64,000 bases of DNA, taken from NCBI RefSeq assembly GCF_027923225.1, contig NZ_BSDI01000002.1, positions 131,789 to 195,788 on the forward strand, given 5' to 3'. Shown here piece by piece: positions 51,623 to 60,623 of this stretch. The DNA is from Phytohabitans aurantiacus. GTDB taxonomy: Bacteria; Actinomycetota; Actinomycetes; Mycobacteriales; Micromonosporaceae. The number at the start of each line of letters is the position of its first letter. Positions within the stretch are counted from its first letter, which is position 1. The notes under the pieces were generated by a model. It did not search any database and had not been told where the DNA came from. It worked only from the letters and a program-made list of their open reading frames with translations. The position numbers and the translations under genes are program-made.

Positions 51623-53110
51623 TTACGGCCGGGCGGGTCGAAGCGTCGGCCCCTTGGGGTAGCTGTCGTATCTTCCGATGCTGACGGTGGTTGTGGATGA
51701 GCCATTGGCGGTGATCAGTCGGTTGTCGGCCACGGGCCAGAGCCGACCGTCGTCGAGAACGTAGCCGGCCGGTCTGCCGGCGGCGGTGATGGCCGGTACG
51801 CCGGTGTGCAGGGAGGCGCCGTACGGGATTTGGTGGAATGTTTGCGACGAGACGTTCACCCGGTTGCCGGTCAGGGCGGTGTAGACGCCGAGTTGCTGTA
51901 TCTGTAGGCGTTGGCCGCCGGTGATGTATGTGGCGGGCAGGCCGGGGCTTTCGATTCCGTAGCCATTGAACAGGGCGGCTACCTGAGAGTTGGTCAGCTG
52001 ACCGCAGGTGCTGCCGGTGAGCAGGTCGAAGCCGAAGTGGCCCAGGGTGTGCGGTGGTTCGTTGGCGGTGGACTGGATGACGTCGATGGGGATCCGGCCG
52101 CATTCACCCTGCGAGGTGACGGCCGCGTGTTTGTCGGGTTTGGAGATGAGGGCGGGGCCTTCGGTATAGGTGCCGCGCAGCAGTCCGTTGGGGTACGGGT
52201 GGACGCGCAGGTCGTCGCGGTCCAGGAATTCCAGAACCGAGCCGGTCGAGTTCGGGCCGTTGCTGGCGACGATGAACGCCCGCAGTACGTCGGAGTACTG
52301 CCAGTCGACGGAGAAGCCGTTGAGTACCGAGAAGCTGCGGTCATTGTCGGCGGTTCGTGGTTGCCAGCCGGTCGCGGTGAACACGTCGACGCCACTTTGG
52401 AAGGTGGGGTCGGCGGAGCGCCAGGCGAACTGCCCGGCACCGTTGTCCAGCGCGCCGCTGGCGGTGGTGTCGGTGAAAAGCAGGTAGAACAAGCCATCCA
52501 GGTGGACGACGCTGGGCTGGCCGGCGCCGTACCGGTTGGCTCGGTCGACCTCGAAGGCGGGGCCGATGATGGGCTGTCCCTGGTTGAGCCGGCGCCATTG
52601 GATTCCGTCGGTGCTGGTGGCCACGCCGATCTGTGTCAGGGCCGGCGAACCGTCCCGGGAACCGCCGTAGTACATGTAGTAAGCGCCGTCGACCCGCACC
52701 ACAGACGGGTCACACGTGTGCTGATCCCAGCCGCTCGCCGTGCCGTCGAAGACCCGCCACGGCTGGCCTCCGCCGGGCGCCCGGAAGGGTCCGCCGGGTG
52801 AGGTGGATTCGGCGTACAGGATGTCATCGCCGGGGACGGTCCCGCCCGTGAGTTGGCTGCACCACCACATCCGGTACGGGCCGTCCGCCATCACCGACGG
52901 GGCGTAGTCGTACACATTCCGGCTGATCAGCCCGCTGGGATGCGAACGATACGCGTCAGTGGGCAGCGCGCCGGACACGTCGGCGGCCGCGATGCCGGCC
53001 GTCGACCCGACGTATCCGGTGAGCAGAAGCGTTGCCAGCAGTGCGAGCCGTCTCCGCCGGCGGGTGCGTGGCCGGCCAGGCAGGACAGCGACAGTCCTAT
53101 TAGGTCTCAC
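51623..53110 (-). CDS. secreted GH43-like five-bladed propeller protein
   Basis: Secreted protein of about 495 residues. A very basic N-region (RPRTRRRRR) and hydrophobic core form the signal peptide (about 1-42). The catalytic-type domain shows propeller blades beginning DYAPSVMADGPYRMWWC, TCDPSVVRVDGAYYMYYGG and GAGQPSVVHLDGLFYLLF, as in GH43/GH32-clan glycosidases; the repeated Asp in DPSV/APSV may be catalytic. A C-terminal region (about 345-495) of YITGGQRLQIQ-like segments resembles a surface-binding module. GTG 53110 is preferred because GAAGGA precedes it; ATG 53137 is the alternative. Substrate unknown. Confidence 0.75.
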   Translation of the reverse strand: MRPNRTVAVLPGRPRTRRRRRLALLATLLLTGYVGSTAGIAAADVSGALPTDAYRSHPSGLISRNVYDYAPSVMADGPYRMWWCSQLTGGTVPGDDILYAESTSPGGPFRAPGGGQPWRVFDGTASGWDQHTCDPSVVRVDGAYYMYYGGSRDGSPALTQIGVATSTDGIQWRRLNQGQPIIGPAFEVDRANRYGAGQPSVVHLDGLFYLLFTDTTASGALDNGAGQFAWRSADPTFQSGVDVFTATGWQPRTADNDRSFSVLNGFSVDWQYSDVLRAFIVASNGPNSTGSVLEFLDRDDLRVHPYPNGLLRGTYTEGPALISKPDKHAAVTSQGECGRIPIDVIQSTANEPPHTLGHFGFDLLTGSTCGQLTNSQVAALFNGYGIESPGLPATYITGGQRLQIQQLGVYTALTGNRVNVSSQTFHQIPYGASLHTGVPAITAAGRPAGYVLDDGRLWPVADNRLITANGSSTTTVSIGRYDSYPKGPTLRPARP

Positions 53111-53129
53111 GATGCGGGTCCTTCCCCGT

Positions 53130-53151
53130 GATGGCATATGCAGATGCCATC
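53130..53151. promoter_or_regulatory. inverted repeat upstream of propeller gene
   Basis: GATGGCAT (53130-53137) and ATGCCATC (53144-53151) are perfect inverse repeats with a 6-base spacer, 20 bases upstream of GTG 53110. The site could be an operator or a 5' mRNA hairpin. It also overlaps the alternative ATG start. Confidence 0.5.
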
Positions 53152-53187
53152 TAACGGGGTGCCGCTGTCATTTCGCTGACGCGGGCA

Positions 53188-53595
53188 TTAGTTGTCGTTT
53201 CTCCAGCTTGAGAAGTCTTCGTGGCAGGTCGAGCACACACCCGTCTTGTACAGGTTGATGTAGAACTCGACCGTGCTGCCCTCGACCATGTCGTACAGCG
53301 GGCCCGTGGAGGCTCGGACCTCCTTGCAGTTGCCGTTGCCCCCGACCGACAGGTGGTATACCTCCCAGTCGGCGAGGACCAGGACGGTCAGCTCGACGCC
53401 CCAGCCGTCAGCCTCGATGTCGCAGAGCCGGACGATGTCGCCGTTCGGCCAGAACTCGACCCGACCGCCGGGATCGCTGTCGTCGGTGTGCATCGTGTAC
53501 TTGGTGGCGGCCTGGGCGGGACTCGACACCGCGAACGACCCGGCGAGCCCGATCGTCGACGCGACGAGCGCTACCAACAGCTTGCGCATTCTCAT
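53188..53595 (-). CDS. small secreted protein
   Basis: Secreted protein of 135 residues with a clear signal peptide ending SSPAQAA (about 29). The mature part has four Cys (RLCDIEAD, GNCKEVRA, GVCSTCHEDF) and is rich in beta-type sequence and acidic residues. The terminal CSTCH is a CxxCH motif as in c-type haem attachment, but one isolated motif in a protein otherwise unlike cytochromes is not enough to claim haem. Function unassigned. An AT-rich stretch (about 53650-53725) upstream on this strand may hold its promoter. Confidence 0.72.
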   Translation of the reverse strand: MRMRKLLVALVASTIGLAGSFAVSSPAQAATKYTMHTDDSDPGGRVEFWPNGDIVRLCDIEADGWGVELTVLVLADWEVYHLSVGGNGNCKEVRASTGPLYDMVEGSTVEFYINLYKTGVCSTCHEDFSSWRNDN

Positions 53596-53794
53596 CGCTG
53601 GATGATGTCGCGTCCCACGAGCGATGTGGCGCGGATACTCGATCTCTTGAAAGAATCTTGAGTATGCCTTCTCATGTTAAAAAGCAGCGTGAATTAATAC
53701 CGCTTTCACGTTCATTATTTTCAGCGTTGTGGAATCGCTTTTCGGGGCGCTCGATGCGTTCATCGCCAGGGTCGCGGTGGATCGTGGGGACACG

Positions 53795-54619
53795 TCACCT
53801 GGTCGCGAAGGTGAGCTTGTAGCGCCCGATGCGGATCTCGTCGCCCGTTGTCAGCACGGCGGTTTTGACCCGCTCTCCGTTGACGTACGTGCCGTTGAGA
53901 CTGTCCAGATCGGACACGGTGTATCCGGCGCCTTGACGGTGAAAGTCGGCGTGCTTGCGCGATACGGTCGCACCGTCGAGCACGATCTCGTTGGCGAAGT
54001 CGCGCCCGCAGGTGACCATGTCGGCGTCGAGCACGAACACCGCGCCCGCCCCCGGACCCTCGCGGATCTGCAGGATCGCGGCACCGGCAGATGGTTGCAC
54101 CGGCAGCGCGGCACCATCTTCGACCGGGCCTATGTGGATCGCTTCCAGCAGCGTCGTCTCGTCGAGGTCGACCAACCGGTACGCCGAAGTGGGCGCCGGG
54201 TCGGCGAGATTGCGCCGGGCATTGAGGCCCTGCACCGCTTCGGCCGCCACACTCTCCGCGGCGAACACGCTGTCGGCGCAGCGGAACGGCAACCCAGCCT
54301 CTTGCGCGAATGACACCGCCTCCACCAGTGTCGCTGGCACCCGCACGCCGTCTCCGACGACCAGAACCACCCGCTCAGCGCCGGCCGCCGCCTCGCCAAT
54401 CTCCACGTATCGGGCCGGCGCACCCACTGCGTCCAGAAGGTCACGCACCAGGGCAGCGCTCACCCCAGCCTTGGCCTGGTGGGGCGCACCTGGCGCGGTG
54501 GCGGTCAGCGGCAGGTAGCGGTCGCTGACCGGATCCTTCAACAGCACCGTCGTCGGCTCGTGCCACGACCCCGCTCGCACTTCGACCATGGCCAGCTCAG
54601 GCATTCGTCCCCAACCCAT
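53795..54619 (-). CDS. FHA-domain protein
   Basis: Cytosolic protein of 274 residues. The C-terminal FHA domain (about 180-270) has all hallmarks: GRDFANEIVL, TVSRKHADF, DLDSLNGTYVNGERV. FHA domains bind phospho-Thr peptides made by Ser/Thr kinases. The N-terminal half (about 20-165) is alpha/beta and unrecognised. No kinase gene is adjacent. ATG 54619 was taken; ATG 54604 and ATG 54589 are internal options. The gene lies 91 bases downstream of the Lnt-like gene's end and in the same direction. Confidence 0.85.
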   Translation of the reverse strand: MGWGRMPELAMVEVRAGSWHEPTTVLLKDPVSDRYLPLTATAPGAPHQAKAGVSAALVRDLLDAVGAPARYVEIGEAAAGAERVVLVVGDGVRVPATLVEAVSFAQEAGLPFRCADSVFAAESVAAEAVQGLNARRNLADPAPTSAYRLVDLDETTLLEAIHIGPVEDGAALPVQPSAGAAILQIREGPGAGAVFVLDADMVTCGRDFANEIVLDGATVSRKHADFHRQGAGYTVSDLDSLNGTYVNGERVKTAVLTTGDEIRIGRYKLTFATR

Positions 54620-54710
54620 CGTTCCGACTTCCGTCGAGGGTAGGGCCCGACACGGGAGATTGCCTACCTGCCCAGCGTGCGACGCGTTTCGAAGAGCCCC
54701 AGAACCAGCT

Positions 54711-56120
54711 TTACGCCACGGCGATCAGAGCCGTGGCTGCCACGCAGCACCAGCCGAACCAGTCTCCGAGTCGACTGTAGGGGGTGGAAGTCGCGGCCAG
54801 CGGGACAGTGGCGTCAACGGTTCCGCCCTCGCGGGTATCGGCCTCGACGACGATGCGGCCGAACGCGTCGCTGACCGTGGCTCGGCCGGTGCGGGCAACG
54901 CGGGCAACCGCGACGCCGGACTCCACCCCTCGCACCACCGCCATGCGGCTGTGCAGCCACCCATCACGGCCAAAGTCCCACGCTGGAGCCAGCAGCATTC
55001 GCACACCGCCGCGCCGGTATGCGCGAGCGAGCCGTGGAAAGTCGAGGTCCTTGCAGATGAGGACACCTACGCGCGGGTCACTGGGCAGGTACAGCAAGTC
55101 GCGACCTGGTTGGTAGGCGGCCTCCAATCCCGGCACCAGGTGATGCTTCTGGTACTGGCTTGGCGGGTCGCTCGCGGCGTCGAACACTACCGCGACATTG
55201 GCCGCCCCGGTCTCACCTTGGCGGGCGACGCCGACCACGATCTCCACGCCCAACTCGACCGCCGCGCGCGCAAATGGCCGCAGCTGCTCAAGCATCTGAG
55301 CTTCGTCAACGGTGAACGTCGCCTCGGGCAACACGATGATGCCGGCTCCCCGGCCCGCTAGCTGCCCCACCCGCTCCACATACCGCGATACCAGGTCCGC
55401 GCCCTCCGGCGTGTGGATCGGCACCGGGCCACCGGGCTGCTCAACTGCGGTCAGGCCAACGTGCACCGGCTCATCGAGTACGGCTCGTTGGCGGCGCCCG
55501 ACGGCATAGCCCACGAGCGTGGCGACCACCGCTGCGGCGGCCAGGAGCACGAGCAGCCGCTCGCCGTCCGTACCGGCTGGCGCGGTCACCGCGGCGGCGA
55601 CACTGGCCGGTAGCGCGAGTAACGCTGTAATGCCCCAGACTCCGGTCAACGACGCCACCCCTGTGATGGCCGGAGCGTCCGCCTGCGTGTAGGCGATGCT
55701 CCACCACGCACCGTGCGGCGATCTCAGTGCCACGAGGAACTCCATCGCCGCCCACGCCACGGGCGGAGCCAGCGCGGCCAACGCCACGTGACCGTCGACC
55801 AGGTGCGCTCGCGCAAGCCCCACGACGACCCCGACTCCCGCAGAGCCTCCGACGAACTGTGCCACGACCAGCAGACGGGGCTGTCTCACGTCGCGGGTGT
55901 AGTACGACCAGAGCCCAAACTGGCCGATGAGCCAGGCACCAGCGGCCACACTGACCGCCGCGAACCACGGCACCCTCGGCGCGAGTACGAGCAGCGGAAG
56001 CGGCGCCAACCACACCGCAACGGCCACCGGCCGCAGCCCTGAACCCCGGCGATACAGCCAACCGGACATCACCGTAACCGCCACAGACGCGGTGACCTGC
56101 CCGATCATCGCACCGTTCAC
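54711..56120 (-). CDS. Lnt-like membrane carbon-nitrogen hydrolase
   Basis: Membrane protein of 469 residues with about six N-terminal helices (to about 208), a nitrilase-fold domain (about 218-440) and a final helix. This is the plan of apolipoprotein N-acyltransferase, which adds the third acyl chain to lipoproteins. The triad is present: Glu266 (VLPEATFT), Lys325 (YQKHHLVPG) and Cys356 (LICKDLDFP). It is shorter than E. coli Lnt and stands apart from lipoprotein genes, so a paralogue with another amide or acyl substrate is possible. GTG 56120; divergent from an HxlR regulator. Confidence 0.8.
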   Translation of the reverse strand: MNGAMIGQVTASVAVTVMSGWLYRRGSGLRPVAVAVWLAPLPLLVLAPRVPWFAAVSVAAGAWLIGQFGLWSYYTRDVRQPRLLVVAQFVGGSAGVGVVVGLARAHLVDGHVALAALAPPVAWAAMEFLVALRSPHGAWWSIAYTQADAPAITGVASLTGVWGITALLALPASVAAAVTAPAGTDGERLLVLLAAAAVVATLVGYAVGRRQRAVLDEPVHVGLTAVEQPGGPVPIHTPEGADLVSRYVERVGQLAGRGAGIIVLPEATFTVDEAQMLEQLRPFARAAVELGVEIVVGVARQGETGAANVAVVFDAASDPPSQYQKHHLVPGLEAAYQPGRDLLYLPSDPRVGVLICKDLDFPRLARAYRRGGVRMLLAPAWDFGRDGWLHSRMAVVRGVESGVAVARVARTGRATVSDAFGRIVVEADTREGGTVDATVPLAATSTPYSRLGDWFGWCCVAATALIAVA

Positions 56121-56168
56121 ATCAACCTCGACCCAGCCAACCCGGCTGAGCTGCCGGTAGGGTTGAAC

Positions 56169-56193
56169 AGTACCGACAGTTTGGTCGGGTACT
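56169..56193. promoter_or_regulatory. HxlR-type operator
   Basis: AGTACCGAC (56169-56177) faces GTCGGGTACT (56184-56193), an inverted repeat with one unpaired base. It lies between the Lnt-like start and the HxlR start. GTACC/GGTAC symmetry is common for HxlR sites. Confidence 0.55.
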
Positions 56194-56222
56194 CACCTCT
56201 TGGTAAGTGGTCGGAGGCGCGG

Positions 56223-56573
56223 GTGGCGACGACGGCACGGCAGGGCCCTTACTTCTGCGGCATCGATGCGGCCATGGACGTCGTCTCTGGCAAGTGGAAG
56301 GTGCTGATCCTGTGGGAGCTGCACCACCACGGGACCCGCCGGTTCGCCGAGCTTCGGCGCGGTCTGCCGGGCGTGAGCGAGAAAATGCTCATCCAGCACC
56401 TGCGGGAGATGGAGGAGGATGGCCTGGTGCACCGCGAGGTGTATCGGGAGGTGCCGCCGAAGGTCGAGTACTCGCTGACGGAAGACGGCGTCGCGCTCAA
56501 CACCGCGCTCGCGCCGCTGGGCGACTGGGGCACCGAACGGATGCGACGTACAGGCGCCGCCAAGGTGAGGTAA
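56223..56573 (+). CDS. HxlR-family regulator
   Basis: Winged-helix regulator of 116 residues. Cys at position 10 in PYFCGIDAAMDVVSGKWKVL is the conserved N-terminal Cys of the family, and LPGVSEKMLIQHLREMEEDG is the recognition region. HxlR proteins respond to aldehydes, quinones or other electrophiles. GTG 56223 has GGAGG seven bases upstream; the longer frame from 56163 crosses the operator. It may control the divergent Lnt-like gene. Confidence 0.88.
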   Translation: MATTARQGPYFCGIDAAMDVVSGKWKVLILWELHHHGTRRFAELRRGLPGVSEKMLIQHLREMEEDGLVHREVYREVPPKVEYSLTEDGVALNTALAPLGDWGTERMRRTGAAKVR

Positions 56574-56579
56574 CCACGA

Positions 56580-56602
56580 CCTTCCGGAAGGTTTCCGGAA
56601 AC
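56580..56602. promoter_or_regulatory. two overlapping palindromes before xylanase gene
   Basis: CCTTCCGGAAGG (56580-56591) and GTTTCCGGAAAC (56591-56602) are both perfect 12-bp palindromes sharing one G. They lie immediately upstream of the putative -35, where a repressor of LacI type could act. Confidence 0.65.
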
Positions 56603-56604
56603 TG

Positions 56605-56634
56605 TTGACACGGCGGCTGACGGGTATCGATACT
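56605..56634 (+). promoter_or_regulatory. putative promoter of GH10 xylanase
   Basis: TTGACA (56605-56610) and GATACT (56629-56634) are separated by 18 bases. The transcription start would fall near 56641, before the ribosome site GAGGAG and GTG 56664. Confidence 0.55.
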
Positions 56635-56663
56635 CACCACATCGTCGAGCCCGAGGAGATCCC

Positions 56664-58169
56664 GTGGACAGCGGCCTGAAACAGCGTAAGAGGGTTGCTC
56701 GGATAGCTCTGCCGACGGCGGCGTTGTTGCTGGTAGGCGGCGCTGTGACGGTCCAGTCCATCGGTTCGGCCGCCGCGGCCGAGACTACGCTGCGGGCCGC
56801 GGCCGCCAACGCCGGGCTGTTCTTCGGCGTCGCCGCCTCACCCGGCCGGCTCACCTCGATCGTCGGTCAGGAGTTCAACCAGCTGACGCCCGAAAACGAC
56901 ATGAAGCCGGCGACGATCGCCACGTCGAGTGGGGCGCTGCAAAACACCGGCAACGCGGACACCCTGGTCAACTACGCCCAGAGCAACAACATGCTGGTCC
57001 GCGGTCACACCATGGTGTGGCATTCGCAGGCCGGCGCGCTGCAGGGTGCCAGCCAGGCGACGCTGAACACCTTCATCGGCAACGCCCTGAACCGCTGGGG
57101 TAACAGGATCGCGTACTGGGACGTGGTCAACGAGGCGCTCGGCGACAACAACACCGGCAGTCGCCGCACCCAGTGGCCGCACACCCTGAACCGGGACGCG
57201 AACGGTGATGGTGACTTCTTCGACACCGGCGACACCGACGTCATCCGGGACTCGTTCATCCGAGCCAAGCAGGTCGTGCAGGCCGGCGGGCTGACCACCA
57301 AGCTTTGCATCAACGATTATGACGTCGAGGGCCTGACGGTCCAGGGCGGCACCCCGAACCGCAAGGCCAACGCCCTGTACGACATCGTCCGCAACTACCG
57401 GCAGTACATCGACTGCGTCGGGTTCCAGGCGCACTTCAACGACAACCCGAACAGCATCATCACCAACGACCTGCAGGCCAACATCCAGCGCTTCGCCGAC
57501 CTCGGCGTCGAGGTGCACATCACCGAATTGGACATCGACGACGACCTGAGCAACAACGACATCGGTGCCGGCCAAGCGGAGAACTACCGCAAGGTCGTGC
57601 GGGCCTGCCTGAACGTCGCGAAATGCACCGGCATCACCGTCTGGGGCATCGCCGACAGCGAGTCGTGGCGCTCCTCGGAGAGGGGCCTGCTGTTCACCGG
57701 CGGCAGCGGAAACTACCAGAAGAAGGCCGCCTACACCGCCGTTCTCGACGAGCTGAACAAGGGCCGCGTCCCGGTCAACCCGACCTCGCCGGCCAGCACG
57801 ACGACCCCACCGACGACTCCACCGACAACCCCGCCGGTGACGCCGTCCGTCCCGCCGACCACGCCGCCGAACCCGACTCCCGGCTGCTCGGCCACGGTCT
57901 CGTTGAACTCCTGGACCGGCGGTTTCGTCGCCACCGTGAAGGTCACCGCCGGCAGCGCGCCGATCAACGGGTGGAGCGTCCAGCTCACCCTGCCGTCCGG
58001 GGCCGCGGTGACCAATGCCTGGAACGCCAACCGTAGCGGCAGCAGCGGCGCCGTGCAGTTCGGCAACGTCAGCTACAACGGGCGCCTGAACGCCGGCCAG
58101 TCCACCGAGTTCGGCTTCCAGGGCACCGGGGCGGCGGGAAACCTGTCCCCGGTGTGCACCGCCTCCTGA
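56664..58169 (+). CDS. secreted GH10 endo-1,4-beta-xylanase with CBM2
   Basis: Extracellular xylanase of 501 residues. A signal peptide (about 1-39) is followed by a GH10 TIM barrel (about 42-370), a Pro/Thr linker (371-406) and a CBM2 (408-501). The acid/base is Glu157 (DVVNEALG) and the nucleophile Glu288 (HITELDI), with HTMVWHSQ at 115-122 lining the subsites. The order (catalytic domain first, CBM last) is opposite to that of the GH62 and PL11 proteins. It is a single-gene unit behind a clear promoter and double palindrome. Confidence 0.96.
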   Translation: MDSGLKQRKRVARIALPTAALLLVGGAVTVQSIGSAAAAETTLRAAAANAGLFFGVAASPGRLTSIVGQEFNQLTPENDMKPATIATSSGALQNTGNADTLVNYAQSNNMLVRGHTMVWHSQAGALQGASQATLNTFIGNALNRWGNRIAYWDVVNEALGDNNTGSRRTQWPHTLNRDANGDGDFFDTGDTDVIRDSFIRAKQVVQAGGLTTKLCINDYDVEGLTVQGGTPNRKANALYDIVRNYRQYIDCVGFQAHFNDNPNSIITNDLQANIQRFADLGVEVHITELDIDDDLSNNDIGAGQAENYRKVVRACLNVAKCTGITVWGIADSESWRSSERGLLFTGGSGNYQKKAAYTAVLDELNKGRVPVNPTSPASTTTPPTTPPTTPPVTPSVPPTTPPNPTPGCSATVSLNSWTGGFVATVKVTAGSAPINGWSVQLTLPSGAAVTNAWNANRSGSSGAVQFGNVSYNGRLNAGQSTEFGFQGTGAAGNLSPVCTAS

Positions 58170-58254
58170 CAACGCTTTTTCGGTATCTCGTTCGCATCCT
58201 GCACGACGAGTAGCCGAGACAGAGACATCGGTCTATGGCGATGCTACGATTCGG

Positions 58255-58270
58255 CGATCTTGAAAGATCG
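58255..58270. promoter_or_regulatory. inverted repeat upstream of PL11 gene
   Basis: CGATCTT-GA-AAGATCG is a perfect inverted repeat with a two-base centre, 24 bases before the TTG start and upstream of the GGAGGG ribosome site. It is a likely operator for the lyase gene. Confidence 0.6.
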
Positions 58271-58293
58271 TCAGCTCGCGGAGGGCCGCAGGT

Positions 58294-60564
58294 TTGTCCC
58301 GATACATGTCAAGCCGCAGGAAGATCACTGCTGCGGCCGTCGCGGTCGCCGCAGCCGGCGCGGGCGTCGCGGTCGCCACGCGCGCCGACGCCGCCGCGGG
58401 CTGCTCGGTCACCTACACCGTCACCAACACGTGGCCGGGCGGCTTCGGCGCCTCGGTCGACATCACCAACCTGGGCGACCCGATCAACGGCTGGACCCTC
58501 ACCTTCGCCTTCCCGAGCGGCCAGGCCATCTCCCAGCTCTGGAACGGGGTCGCCACCCAGTCCGGCGCGAACGTGACCGTCCGCGACGCCGGCTGGAACG
58601 CCGCCCTCGGCACCAACGCGACCACCAACCTCGGCTTCAACGGCACCGGTACGGCCGCGACCCCGGCCGCCTTCGGCCTCAACGGCACGGCGTGCACCGG
58701 CGACGCGACACCCACCACGGCACCGCCGACGACGCCACCCACCACACCGCCCACGAGCGGCCCGACGACACCGCCGCCCACCACGCCGCCACCGACCTCG
58801 CCGCCGCCATCCGGCACCGGCAAGCAGATGGAGGACCTGAACCGCGGTGTGATCAGTGTCCGCTCCGGCAACGCGAACCTCGTCTCCTGGCGGCTGCTCG
58901 GCACCGAGGCCGCGTCGACCGGCTTCAACGTGTACCGGGCCGGCACCAAGGTGAACTCGACCCCGATCACCAACTCCACGAATTACCTCGACTCCGGTGC
59001 TGCGGCGGGTGTGGCGTACACCGTCCGGGCCGTGGTCAACGGCGCGGAGCAGGCGGACTCGCCGGCGTCGCTGTCGTTCGCCAACGGGTACCTCGACGTC
59101 CGGATGCAGATCCCGCCCGGCGGCACCACGCCGGCCGGCGAGGCGTTCACCTACCGGGCGGACGACCTGTCGGTGGGTGACGTGGACGGCGACGGCCAGT
59201 ACGAGATCTTCGTGAAGTGGTACCCGTCGAACGCCAAGGACAACTCGCAGTCCGGCTACACCGGCAACACCTACATCGACGCGTACCGGCTGGGTGGAAC
59301 CCGGCTGTGGCGCATCGACCTGGGACGGAACATCCGGTCGGGCGCGCACTACACCCAGTTCCAGGTGTACGACTACGACGGTGACGGCAAGGCCGAGGTC
59401 GCCATGAAGACGGCGGACGGCACTGTGGACGGTGCCGGCGTGCTCATCGGGTCGTCCTCAGCCGACTACCGCAACTCGTCCGGCTACGTGTTGTCTGGCC
59501 CCGAGTTCCTGACGATGTTCAGCGGCGAGACCGGCCGGGCTCTGTCCACAGTCAACTATGTGCCGGCCCGCGGCACGGTCGGCAACTGGGGTGACACCTA
59601 CGGCAACCGGGTCGACCGGTTCCTGGCCGGCACCGCCTACCTGGACGGCCAGCGGCCAAGCCTGATCATGGCGCGCGGCTACTACACGCGCGCGGTCGTC
59701 GCCGCCTGGGACTTCCGCAACGGCACGCTGACCCAGCGCTGGGTGTACGACTCCGGCAACAGCAACGTGGGCCTGTACGGGCAGGGCAACCACAACCTGT
59801 CGGTCGCCGACACCGACGCCGACGGCCGAGACGAGATCATCTACGGCGCGGCTGCCCTCAACGACAACGGGACGCTGATGTGGCGTACCGGCTACGGCCA
59901 CGGCGACGCCCTGCACGTCGGTGACCTCATCCCGTCCCGCGCCGGTATCGAGGTCTTCCGCCCGTCGGAGAGCACCTCCCAGCCAGCCGACGCGATGCTC
60001 GACGGCCGCACCGGCGCCACCATCTGGTCGCACGCCTCCTGCGGCTGCGACAACGGCCGGGCGGTCGCCGCGGACGTGTACGCCGGCAGTGCCGGTGCCG
60101 AGGCCTGGTCCAACGCGGTGTCCACCATGACCAGCGCGACCGGGGGAGCCCTCGGCCGCAAGCCCGGCTCGCAGAACTTCCTCCTCTGGTGGGACGGCGA
60201 CCCGCTGCGGGAGCTGCTGGACGACACTCACGTCGACAAGTACGGCACGAGTGGCGACACCCGCCTGCTGACCGGCGCAGGGGTGGCCTCCAACAACGGC
60301 ACCAAGGCCACGCCCGGCCTGTCCGGTGACATCCTGGGCGACTGGCGCGAAGAGGTCATCTGGCGGCTGAGCGACTCGACCGCGATCCGCGTCTACAGCA
60401 CGCCGACCCAGACCGACCGTCGCCTGTACACGCTGATGCACGACGCGCAGTACCGGGTCGCCATCGCCTGGCAGAACACCGCCTACAACCAGCCGCCGCA
60501 CCCGAGCTACTTCATCGGGAACGGCATGAGCACGCCGCCGCAGCCGGACATCTACGTGCGCTGA
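58294..60564 (+). CDS. secreted CBM2-PL11 rhamnogalacturonan lyase
   Basis: Extracellular lyase of 756 residues that cleaves rhamnogalacturonan-I backbones of pectin by beta-elimination. A signal peptide (about 1-34) precedes CBM2 (about 35-133), a Pro/Thr linker (about 136-174) and a PL11 domain starting GKQMEDLNRGVISV. The PL11 domain is an eight-bladed propeller with repeated Ca-binding loops such as DVDGDGQYE, DYDGDGKAE and DTDADGRDE. TTG 58294 fits the GGAGGG ribosome site; ATG 58306 is in frame but too far from it. A strong terminator follows. Confidence 0.95.
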   Translation: MSRYMSSRRKITAAAVAVAAAGAGVAVATRADAAAGCSVTYTVTNTWPGGFGASVDITNLGDPINGWTLTFAFPSGQAISQLWNGVATQSGANVTVRDAGWNAALGTNATTNLGFNGTGTAATPAAFGLNGTACTGDATPTTAPPTTPPTTPPTSGPTTPPPTTPPPTSPPPSGTGKQMEDLNRGVISVRSGNANLVSWRLLGTEAASTGFNVYRAGTKVNSTPITNSTNYLDSGAAAGVAYTVRAVVNGAEQADSPASLSFANGYLDVRMQIPPGGTTPAGEAFTYRADDLSVGDVDGDGQYEIFVKWYPSNAKDNSQSGYTGNTYIDAYRLGGTRLWRIDLGRNIRSGAHYTQFQVYDYDGDGKAEVAMKTADGTVDGAGVLIGSSSADYRNSSGYVLSGPEFLTMFSGETGRALSTVNYVPARGTVGNWGDTYGNRVDRFLAGTAYLDGQRPSLIMARGYYTRAVVAAWDFRNGTLTQRWVYDSGNSNVGLYGQGNHNLSVADTDADGRDEIIYGAAALNDNGTLMWRTGYGHGDALHVGDLIPSRAGIEVFRPSESTSQPADAMLDGRTGATIWSHASCGCDNGRAVAADVYAGSAGAEAWSNAVSTMTSATGGALGRKPGSQNFLLWWDGDPLRELLDDTHVDKYGTSGDTRLLTGAGVASNNGTKATPGLSGDILGDWREEVIWRLSDSTAIRVYSTPTQTDRRLYTLMHDAQYRVAIAWQNTAYNQPPHPSYFIGNGMSTPPQPDIYVR

Positions 60565-60572
60565 GGCATCGA

Positions 60573-60609
60573 CGGCGCCGCGGTCATCGACGTGGTGACC
60601 GCGGCGCCG
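60573..60609. terminator. bidirectional hairpin terminator
   Basis: A perfect 14-bp stem (60573-60586 with 60596-60609) and 9-base loop lie between the convergent PL11 and S1 peptidase genes. Confidence 0.85.
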
Positions 60610-60623
60610 CCTGGTTGATCCGA

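Noticed and set aside
53188..53595. Possible c-type cytochrome because of a CxxCH motif
   Set aside because: The motif is a single CSTCH near the C-terminus in a small beta-rich protein with no other cytochrome feature or haem-delivery genes nearby.
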